A stretch of DNA of 64,000 bases from Athripsodes cinereus. Lineage: Eukaryota > Arthropoda > Insecta > Trichoptera > Leptoceridae. Below are positions 40,101 through 52,100 of the stretch, one piece after another. The notes under the pieces are model-generated. The model searched no databases. It was given only the letters and a program-made list of their open reading frames with translations, and was not told the origin of the DNA. Where the stretch lies: NCBI GenBank assembly GCA_947579605.1, contig OX388314.1, positions 17,109,982 through 17,173,981 of the forward strand, in the 5' to 3' direction. Every line of letters begins with the position of its first letter. The stretch's first letter is position 1. A program made the position numbers and the translations under genes.

Positions 40101-43100
40101 TAGGCCCATCAAATTTAGTTTCTAAATACGAGTGGATTATAAATAACTAGCTGGCCCGGCGAACTTCGTACCGCCTAAGAATCAATGAACGATTTCATAC
40201 ATACATCTTCTTCCCCTTGTCCTAGTTCGGTCGGGGGCCCATTGTCCCTAAGTATCTAACTATATAAAGAGATAACTGTCCACCGCTGCTTCCAGGACCT
40301 CTGGCCACTCCAAACCAAGCCTTTCAACACATGTTCGACACCTGCCCTATCTTCTGCCCTCTCCCACTGACTTTATGAATGATTAATATTATTAATCTCT
40401 TTACAAACTCCCGTAATTGTCAAAGTGTGTCATCGAAGGTAGGTATAGTGTAAAAAAATATAATTCATTTGGAACTTACGCAGTTTAGCGGCCCCACCCG
40501 TTGTCGAGTACTTTTTTCCATAGAAAAAGTAATATTTTCGAAACTTGAGGAAATTGTTGCCATATGGTGAATTATTTTTTGGTCACCAAATTTTTGGAAA
40601 ATTCTTTTATAGGTAAAAAAAATCGCAACTATGAAACTTGAGCGGCCCCACCCGTTGTCGAGTAATATGTACGGAATTTTAGGAAATTAATTTTCGAAGT
40701 GGATTTTTTTGCCGGCAAATTAAAATAATTATACATATGGCAACAATTTCCTCAAGTTTCAAAAATATTACCTTTTCTATGGAAAAAAAGTACTCGACAA
40801 CGGGTGGGGCCGCTAAACTGCGAAAGTTACATTAATTTTTTTTTACATAGACAATTCACACACATCGAGCTAGTCCCAAACTTAGATGAATCTTGATTAT
40901 GGGTACTAACGCGACGATACACACATATACAATGCACTATATACATATACTAGCTGGCCCGGCGAACTTCGTACCGCCTAAGAATCAATGAACGATTTCA
41001 TACATACATCTTCTTCCCCTTGTCCTAGTTCGGTCGGGGGCCCATTGTCCCTAAGTATCTAACTATATTAAAGAGATAACTGTCCACCGCTGCTTCCAGG
41101 ACCTCTGGCCACTCCAAACCAAGCCTTTCAACACATGTTCGACACCTGCCCTATCTTCTGCCCTCTCCCACTGACTTTATGAATGATTAATATTATTAAT
41201 CTCTTTACAAACTCCCGTAATTGTCAAAGTGTGTCATCGAAGGTAGGTATAGTGTAAAAAAATATAATTCATTTGGAACTTACGCAGTTTAGCGGCCCCA
41301 CCCGTTGTCGAGTACTTTTTTCCATAGAAAAAGTAATATTTTCGAAACTTGAGGAAATTGTTGCCATATGGTGAATTATTTTTTGGTCACCAAATTTTTG
41401 GAAAATTCTTTTATAGGTAAAAAAAATCGCAACTATGAAACTTGAGCGGCCCCACCCGTTGTCGAGTAATATGTACGGAATTTTAGGAAATTAATTTTCG
41501 AAGTGGATTTTTTTGCCGGCAAATTAAAATAATTATACATATGGCAACAATTTCCTCAAGTTTCAAAAATATTACCTTTTCTATGGAAAAAAAGTACTCG
41601 ACAACGGGTGGGGCCGCTAAACTGCGAAAGTTACATTAATTTTTTTTTACATAGACAATTCACACACATCGAGCTAGTCCCAAACTTAGATGAATCTTGA
41701 TTATGGGTACTAACGCGACGATACACACATATACAATGCACTATATACATATATATGTAACACCCAGACCCAGGACAATTTGAAAAAGGTCATTCTTCAC
41801 TTTGCCCTGTCCGGGAATTGAACCCGGGACCTCGTGACTCAAAGGAAAGTGCTCCGCGCCACACCGGCCGACATGAACAATTTATGTTGAACAATTATAC
41901 TTAACTGAGATTTGTTTATAAATTATCTGCAGTACGTAATATAATTATGTAGGTACTATTTTTTTTTCAGGTAGATTTTACCTATTCATTTAAAATTTAT
42001 AAAAATTCTTTCCATGATTTTTTATAAATTGAAATATCAGAACTACAGATGTTAATTTGTATGGATAACGTTTTTAATTTGAGAATGTATAGAAAAATTA
42101 TCATATAAATAGTCCAATCTATAAAAAAACTTCATTGTTGATTTTGTATAATTCTCCATATTGCATTTTTAGTTGAAATGAAAAATGTATGGCGTAAATA
42201 ATTTTCTTCGTAATTTTTCTTCTCTGTCTGCAAATTTCACTACACAATCTTGCATCAGAACTACCTACATGAACACATTCTTATTTTCATCTTTAATAGC
42301 ACAATTTTTGGTTCAATAATAATTTTCCATCTGCAAAAATAAAATACAATTTCAAATATAATCTGTGCACGTCCACATTTATGTGACAGATCTATCGATA
42401 CATAAATATTAGTCGAATAAGTCGGTAGTTACATGGCAATAGGTTGTATCTCGCATTTTTTGCGTTTTCATGTTTGTTCCATAAAATGCTCAAAATAGTG
42501 TAATATTTGATGTGGCAAAAAGATATGTCTCTTTATAGTCAGAATAAAGAGAGAAAAGACGTAACTTATTGACATGTAGAAAGATTGTTTTCATCAACAT
42601 GGCAAAAAAATTCAAATATTTTTAAACTGCAATAAATTATTTAGTGAATGTTACATACATCTTGTAGAAGAAATTATTAAGAGAATGTTACATCTATCTT
42701 GTAGAAATAATAATAACCTTCATTTTGATATATAATGCTCGAAATTTGGCTGAAATATCTCTTTTGCAAACTTTGTTTTTGCTCTCCTGTAAAATTATGT
42801 TTTAGTGAGATACAACCTATTGCCATGTAACTACCGAATTATAGTAAACAAATATTAGTACACATTTCGTTCATATTAGTTATAGTAATTTGGTTCTTAA
42901 TATAGCCGAACCTACGGATTATTTTAGCACAATGCAACAGGCGACGTGGGGGCGCTAATAGCGTATGGACTCTCCATATTGTTTTTATTTTTGAAATTAA
43001 AAATGTATGGCGTAAATAGTTTTCTTCATATTTTTTCTTCCCGTGAATTTGTAAGATGTTTTAATAGCCTATAGTTTATTCCGGGCGGAGAAGAATCCAA

Positions 43101-46100
43101 CAAATCAAAGATCATTCAAATCGGTACAGCCATTCTTGAGTTATAAGTGTTGTAACACACACGTCTTCCTTTTATATATTAGATATGTCTGATATATCTA
43201 AAACAACATGACTTAGAATTGGAGAAAAAAGTGCATTAGATAAATGACTTCAATCGTGAAAATATGGGTGACTGGAATTACGCTGAAAATAAATCGAATC
43301 AATAATTCAAAATGTGGAATAACTAGGTATATGATATGCATCGTACAAAATATATCACAAATATAATTAAAAAAAATGTATGTAAAAATGAACCTATTTG
43401 TGTTTATATATCATGTGCTTATATGTTTTAAACCTGCCTCAATGCTTAGCTTAGGTACGAACCAATAAATTATAAATAGAGAGTATGTAGGTATTATTTT
43501 TGTTTTAAGTTTATATATTGCCGACATACTACAAGTTTACTATACTTTGTAATAATATTGCATACTTTGCCCACAGGTTTGTGTCTATTGAGTAGGTATT
43601 ACATAATTAACATAAATTCTCCTAACCTGCTTTGGTTATATTATTATGAGTTCATTGCCACAAACCATTAATATATTATACTATCGCTATGTAAAGGCAA
43701 AGCAACATAATGATATCGATAAAAAATATTTTTGGTATTTCGATTTTCTCTCAGTTGGATACTGTAATACATAATACATATCTACTATTTTCTACAACAT
43801 TAAAATCATGACATCAATGCCTTTGTGTTTTGATACAAAAATAAATATTACCTACATATTTTCCAAATCATACTTATAATACACATCAGCTTATGATTAT
43901 TTTGAATGAGAATTACCTAATATTAGTTGGACAAAGATGGTTAAATCGATAAAAAAATCAATTCAGGCGCATTAATATTTAAAGCATAACCACCCCTATG
44001 ATTACTTTGAGTATGGTATAAAATAGTATGAGTCTTATCATTATAAATAATATCCACTTGACTATGCACCCTTCCTACATCCAAGTAACAAACACACCAT
44101 GAAATACTCAGTACCTACTTAGTGTAAGTACTCTGTAGGTACTATGTCAACCCTCTACATTATATTATATGAACTATCAAACTACTGTTCTCAAATATTC
44201 CTTACAAATACAATATTAGTGCCAAGAATTGACACTTATTTTTAACACTATAAAACATAATAAATTAAACATATCTATTAATTACGTAGTTAATTAATAA
44301 TTATATTCGTAAACTTACTTTAAAGAGGTGTCGTGCTTTTCACAATAATAATTAGAATTCGAAACTTGACATTACGATGTTTTGGATAAGTGGAACGAAT
44401 AGCTGAAAGAGGGGGGTGAGGAAGCGCAGGTGTCAGAAAAATACGTGCCTTGATCACGTGGATCAAAGTCTCCCGTGTTGAGTAAGAGAAATCGACATGC
44501 TTTTATGAGAAATCATTTGAATGTAGAAAAAACGAAAGAAGCATGTCAAGGATAAATCTAAATAGCGTTCCGTTCTCTCTGCCTACCTCACTTGGGACAC
44601 AATATGAGGTTATAGATAGATAGAAAAGTGCGTGAAAGGTATACTAAAAAGTTAGTTTCCATTAAAGGTAGAAGATGGATACGGATAAAACAAATGGAAA
44701 AATTATCCTAAATAAATATTTTCAGAAAAACTAGCATTGTACTTGAATGGAAACGTTTTTACTTCTAAAAATAAGTTTTAAAATTGATGTTTGAACATAA
44801 AGTGTAAAAATTTAATCAATTGAATGTTGAGAAACTGTAAATGGAGTGTCCCTTGTCCCACATCCTATACTCTATTATAAGTATTACTGTAGTGTATATT
44901 TTAATGGTAATCATTATTTCACACTCCGCAGCATCCCTATTCAGTTGCAATATTGATAGAAAAGGGAAGCGGCGGCGCTCATTCTCTAAGTAGGTACATT
45001 CTATAAAGCGTGTTTTGCAATCTATATCAGAAAGACATGGTGATGTTTGAAGTATGCTCAGAATGAATACTATGGTAAAACAAAACAAAAAAAAATACCT
45101 ATGTGCCTACGACTATATAAATTCACTACGATTATTAATTTACATAGTATACCTATACTTGACACAATTACAACAACACAAAACATCGCAAGTGTTTTCT
45201 CTATTGATTAATCGAAGATTAGATACCTACCTGATTGAGAAGCAAACAATTTATATTCCTCTAAGCCTATTCATACTATTTCCGAAGTAACAATTTAAAA
45301 ATGCGGAACCAATTATTCAATTTTCATTTACTCAAATGTTAAACTCAGTTTTCGCATTCAACTGGATTCAATAAAGTAGTTTATTGTAATTACTACAAAG
45401 TAATTTGATCACAAGAAAATATACATATATATATAGGGTATAAAAAGAAGCTACCTATGATTATCATATTTTCTATAAGTGTAAGTGTAAAAATCTTATG
45501 TAAGTGTCATGATTCACGATGTCGGAAAAACGGAAGTACATACCTATCTACTGAAATAAAATCGTCAGTGGCAAAATTCCTGGAAAATGAATAACTTACT
45601 CTAGGTGCGTTGTCATAATCAAATAATTAAAATTTGTTAATAGTACTTAATATAATGTACTGCAAGAATGAGATATTAATAGCTTACCTTAAAAATCTAA
45701 ATACTAAAAAAAAAAACGATCCCAGGTGCCGGCAAACTCCCCTTTCACGGCACAAGTTTTTAGCTTAGTGTGAAAGGTGTATAAGGTTGTATTTGGGTTT
45801 ATAATAAACCCAGATATATCTTTTTTTTTAAAAAAAATCCTAAATAAAAAAAAACTTACAACGCTATAGTTTTGAACTGCGAAAAATAATTTCTAAAACA
45901 CAAATGCATATTATACCAAAGATACCATAGAAACCAAATGAAATCTCAATTCATCCGTAACTCACAACTGACGTTAATTAGGTACTATCATTGTCTAGAA
46001 AAAATAATATACCTGCAAATGAAACAATGAACAAAGAAAGAAAACAAAACAGGTGAACGGACCTGGGAAAATAAAACAAAGAGAAACGAATTTGGCAAAT

Positions 46101-49100
46101 ATCCCGAACAATCGGGAAATGGTCCAAGTGAACCATTGGGAAAACTGATTGTAGGGGGGAGAAAAGAACGAGAACTATGTAATATCAGAACTAGGTAGGT
46201 ACTGTCTAATGTAAGAATTTCCACAATAAATAACTACATATAGGTATTATAATTACTTTGTAGATAGATTTTCTTTCACGGCACAAGCTTTTAGCTTAGT
46301 GTGAAAGGTGTATAAGGTTGTATTTGGGTTTATAACAAATCCAGATATATCTTAAAAAAAAGATATTCACTTTTTCGTGCATTTTCCGAAATTAAAATTG
46401 AATGTATCAAGTTAAGAAATTTGTTAATAAATTGTGTGGGTTATACATTTTATTACAGACATATTTATTACTTAATGAAAACGAATCAATTATTTTCGTT
46501 CAACCAAAAAAGTGTTAGATAAGTATAGCCACCTAAGCTTACTAAAGTTGGAACAACTCATTAAGCAGTATATCAAAAATATAAATAATTGTCATCCATA
46601 TAAGGACAGCGCATTGTTGTGATGGAGGAATTACAATAATATTTCATATTGACATAGTATACTATCATCGGATATGTATGTACAATGTTATTGGGTAGGC
46701 ACTAATATCTTTGGTTATCTGAACAGGAAAGGCGTGGGCATGTCATGGTGCATTGCACATCACGAATGAAACAACAATCATTATAATTACGATTAGAATA
46801 TTAATAAACTATTTTACTATAAGTACAGAATATGTGGACGGTAGTTCTTACCTACGTCCATTGTATTTTGTATTGTATTGCGTTTAATACTTATTGAGTT
46901 ATACACGACGTCATATAGGTACCTGGTACATTTATTATGATATCTGGACACACTCCACTACACATTTTGATTAAATTGTCTAACTATTGTTAGTGCACTC
47001 ATATTTTTTGGAAAGTTACACAACAATGGGAACACGGGATATAGGGAATCCTGTTCACTTTTGTAGATGCAGTAGCCGTTAGCAAGGATAACAATATTAT
47101 GTAAATGGATGAATATCGCGTTTTCTAAATTTACGTACAATTAAATATATATTGTAGATGGATAATACTATTTATCTGGGAACAAATTAAAATTCTTTGA
47201 GTAGGAGTGTATAGTGGGCCTATGAAAAATAATGCTTTAAAATTACAATTAATAATCATGTATTCCATAATATCGTTTTAAGTTATCACCTGACCATATT
47301 TAGTTACATTTAGCAGATTCGAATGTACAACTTTTCTTTTAAAATATTTTTTATACCATTGGTGATAGATTAAACGTTTTATGGCCGGTTTCAATAATCT
47401 ATCGATCTTTAATGGTTTATGTATGTATTAATTTATATTTACGACCTTTCATGTATTGCTTTCATGTATAACTGTAGATGTCTGTCCTGTATGATTCGTA
47501 AAATATAAATAAAATAATAGTATTTATTTTTACACATTTTCAAATTTACAGTAGTAATTTAGTCAAAGTATTGATTTTAAAAATTATATTTCCTTTGAAA
47601 AACAAACCTGGAATGTTAACAATAAAGTCATAGTACGAGTAAGTAGGGTTGCCAGGTATAATTTGTGTAAAATATAGTTTGACACATTAAATTACAGGGA
47701 AAATGAACATGTAATTGATAAATTACGAGTATAATGCATACACTAGCACTTCCATCTCTCTTAAAGCGTTAGTCGAAATGATTGTATAAAATATTTGTTG
47801 TTATTAATTTATCATGCATAATATGTAAACATGCCTACATTGCCCACGCAAATTTGCAGGCATATATAATTATTTTAGACCTAGAAAATAAGATATTAGC
47901 GTTATTAATGAAACAAGATATATAGTTATTCCACTGTTGATTTTATTAATTTGCTTTAATATTAGCGTATTGCATAACGTAGAACAGAGTATGTTCTGTT
48001 CTGTATATTATTCAATGACACGATATTCATCATAATGTAAATAAATATACACACTAGGTGAAGACTGTATGATATTGTTACAATATATTATGCAATTCAA
48101 AAAGGCCAATTAAATACGAAAATATTTATTTATCTACACTATCACGTCTCTTCCCCCACGGCTTCCCACATAAGAATTGCTACATGTACCTAGTGAAGAA
48201 AACTCTTGTACTTACTATGGACAGTAATGAAAAAAATTCAATATCAGTGTCAGTTCAGCTTCCTGAGAGACAACAACGAAGAAGAGAACTACACCCCATA
48301 CCTCATCGTCTCATATCCAGTTACGCTATAGGTAACTAGACATCTACACTGCCCTGCTAATTAAAAACACAGTAATTACCAAAACACAAATGTGTCAGAA
48401 TCGCAGTCCAAGTTAAAAACTACCTGCTTGTGTGTATTTTTTCAAGTATTAAAAAACAAACATGTCAGGTATTCATTTATTTTTTAAATAATTTTCCTAT
48501 TAATAAACTAATTAAGATATATGTGACAGTAGTTTCAAACTTGGTCTGCGATTCTGACACATTTGTGTTTTGGTAATTACTGTGTTTTTACTTAGCAGGG
48601 CAGTACACCAACCACCCCCCTCTCCCTAAAGATGCCTACCGCAGCTGTAGGCGAAACTTCGGGAAATTTTCTGTATACAAGTTAGTTAATATAGGTACAA
48701 CCTAATAATACGAGTAGGTGTGTAGGTACTTTCTTCGTTCTTAAATTTAAATATTTTACAAAACCGGTAAAGATGGTTTATGAATACTGTACCTGAGAGC
48801 CTAAAGTACTAAAATGCCATTTTCAAATTTTTCTATTAATAAGCTGTATATAGTATATACCATAGTGATGCGCACTTCAATTCTTATTACCCTAAGCATT
48901 TCTGTACTTAAGACTCACGACTGTTGTGTTACATCAGTTTTTTTCGTAAATTTACCATTTTTGTCAAAAATGCACTTGAGTCCTAATGGCTCTCAGGTAC
49001 AGAATTATTGTTGATTATCTAGGTGACATCATTCCTAATCGTAATTATCACTGTATAATACTTCAAGTCCGTAAATATAAATGGTGGCCCTAACAAAACT

Positions 49101-52100
49101 CAAGTATTGTTGATGCGATAATTTTTTTGCTAGTTTTACGTTAGCCTGATGATTAGAGCAGAAGTTCCTGTTCCCTGGAATTAAAGTTCCACAGAAGCAC
49201 TATAAGTTATTGAATTAATCAAATATTTTAACAAACATCGATCCCAGGTGCCGGCAAACTCTCCTTTCACGACACAAGCATTTAGCTTACTGTGAAAGGT
49301 GTATATGGGTTTACAACAAAAACCAGATATCTTTAAAAAAAAAATTTCGTGGAATACATTGACCTTGATGAAATCTTCCTTTACACGGTTAATCTTCAAA
49401 TTTAATTACAGAAAAAACTGTGCAATAAAATAACACAAACACCCTTCAAGAATTAATAAAATAACAATTATTATTCATAGACATGTTCAATTTTACAACA
49501 AATTAACGATAAAATCAAGCAGGCATATTGTAGGTACCGATAAATGACAGTAGGACACCACAGATTACAAGAAATTAGTTCGTTTTTTATGTAAATTTTG
49601 AAATATTCAAAACTAAAGCTAACTATATAAGTCTGATTTTACTAAATTAACGACAAATGATAAAAAAAAATTGGAAAGCAAAGCCAGAATCTGTGCAGGT
49701 AATATCTATTTTTCCACAACACACGATTGTCCGTGAAGCAATGGTTGAAAATGTAGAAAATATATCTACACCAATATTGGGCACAAAGTTAATTAATTAA
49801 AAGAGAAATGTTTAAAAATATATATTGAAAGCTTACCTTATAGTTGAGTCCTTGGACATCCTCTTCCAGGGAGACGTCCGAGTACATGTCCTCTGCGGGG
49901 TCTCCCGTGGAGCCGCACCCTGAAGAGTTGAAGCTGGAAGACCGGTACAGTTGGCTATAAAACATACGTACTACTATCGTAACACTGACAGGGGTCATCT
50001 CTTTACTTCAGAGGTGCAAAAATCTAAAGGAGCTACCCAAACGGCCGTAATTCAATGGCGAGGCTATTTTTTCACATTTTGAATTATGCGAAATAATTAG
50101 GCTACTAAAACTATTTGATGAACTTAAGTAATAATAAATTATTTTATGTAAACTGTATATATGTAAACTAAACATATTTCAAAGAATAATAATGGCCAAT
50201 TTTCAATGTCTGTGTTAAAATTCGCGCGACTTTACTCCATACACCATGCACACCAATAATAATTTGTTGAGTAAACAGTAATAGCCATCTATACAACTAT
50301 AGAATAAATATTATGCGTTAGCGCAGATGCAAACCATTGTAAACGACAAAACGATTTTACTATCTTATATTAGATGGCGCTTTACAGAAAAATAATTTAT
50401 CATCGAACATAATTCAATATTTTTTATTACGTTATTCCTATAATACCTATCGATATGTGCAAAATTACTATAGTTTTTTTTATTACCTGGCGAGAGCATT
50501 GGATCCAAGTTGGCGTTTTCCCGTACTGAAATAAAAGAACAATATTTGTAAAAGTGCGCTAAATTGAAATAAAATGTAACATTAAATTTTTTAGGTAGAT
50601 ATAATAAGATGTCTTAAATTGCTCGAGAAGTCTATGTAAATATTTAAATAAGCTTAAGTTATAAATGAAAATTGCAAGGTCACCAACTGCTGCCACCATC
50701 CTCAGAAATGATGGAAATGAAGGAGCCATATAATGCTATCCTGCAGCTAGAATTTCAGTAGGTAGGTAAACTTTTAGAAAATAATCTACTTAGATTGTTA
50801 ACAATTATGTAATAGATATTTAGAAGTAAATAATATGCTGAGTATTTTATCAGTAATTTTTTTTAAAAGTTCATATCTATTAAAAACAAGTAAAAAAGAT
50901 TTAGTTTTATTTGTTACCTACTTTATTATAGTGATCTACGTTTCGACATGCAATGTTGTTTAGAAACTAAACCTCTGGTGGTTTAGTTTTTAAACGACAT
51001 AAATAATAACATTTTATGTCAACCTTTCATATCAAGATTTCTCAAAAATGAAATTGAAGAAATCAAAATTGCAGCACGACACACAACACAACATAAATAA
51101 AATTCATCTATGACCATGCATGGAATGTCTAAATATAATTTGTAGAAACTTTTACTAATTAATTGAGGAGATGCTTTTAAGTTGAATGTTATGAATAAAG
51201 CCAAAGTTATGTTTAATTTGGACGTCCAGTAAGAATGAATGGTGAATGCACAATGAATTGAATTTACAAGACTGAAAGATATGGTGTAAAAAAATATGAC
51301 AGCGTAAATTGGCTGATCTTATGGATTAAATTTAAAAGAATAAGCGTTCTTTGAAAGAAAATTCATTGAGCATATACCTATCAGTGTTGCCAGGTGTTCG
51401 GTATTCTACCGAACCGTTCGGTATTTTAGCACCATGTTCGGTGTTCGGTATGACAAAAATACCGAAGTATGGGTGGTTCGGTATTTTTTTCTGATTATTT
51501 TTTCTCCCTAATAAACGAAGTAAGCCCTAACTTGAAAAAGATAATCAAAACGATAGTGGCTGTACCATGTAGTAATGCTTATATGAAAAGAGTATTTAGT
51601 CATATGAACCATTTGTGGACGGAAGGACAGCCGTAATAAATTAAGTGTGGACATGGTGGAGGCTGAATGTATGTATGCGATGTAATTTCAGTCTGACATG
51701 TCGCGAAATGCATGGGGCAGTTAAAGCAAATAAGACATTGCTGGAAGTGTGCATTAGTGAGATAAAAATATAATTTTTATAAGTTAGGGTAGCTAGTTGC
51801 TCTTGTGCAATGGTACTTTGTATTTCAAGGTCATAATATAAATAAACTATTAGGTAAAAAAAATTTTGCTCACTGTTCGGTATTTATTTGGAAAGACCTG
51901 GCAACCCTGATACCTATGTATAATAATCTGTATGAAGTGCAAATTATGGAAAGATTTTGCCTCAGTTCTATAAAAGTGTGACATGAGAGTGTAAATATAC
52001 TGATTTCATTTATAACAATTGCGAAAATGTAGCTGGGAAAAGGACGAAAATGGAATAAATGCAGTAGAGATGTGATCGTTGAGAAGAATGGTTGGTAAAA

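Larger units (their letters stand above)
40147..40949. repeat. Tandem duplication, unit 1 (803 bp)
   Basis: It is almost identical to 40950-41753; the only difference I noticed is a one-base indel (ATATAAAGAG versus ATATTAAAGAG). Both units begin at CTAGCTGGCCC, the Helitron 3' terminus. Both end at the SINE sequence CACTATATACATATA. Confidence 0.92.
40147..43183 (-). mobile_element. Non-autonomous Helitron with duplicated 3' end and nested elements
   Basis: Read on the minus strand the element starts TCTAATATATAAAAGG (43183), preceded by A. It ends with a GGCGGTACGAAGTTCGCC-type hairpin followed by GGCCAG-CTAG (40147), followed by T. A-TC...CTAG-T is the Helitron end and target signature. 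No RepHel coding sequence is present. The interior holds two copies of one MITE, a SINE, a further MITE and a tandem duplication (see separate entries). The other Helitron-like 5' end, at 63756, shares the TCTAATATATAAAA start. Confidence 0.7.

Noticed and set aside
40479..41626. CRISPR-like array, from the repeated GCGGCCCCACCCGTTGTCG words
   Set aside because: The repeats are inverted arms of one MITE, doubled by a tandem duplication; no regular spacers, and the genome is eukaryotic.
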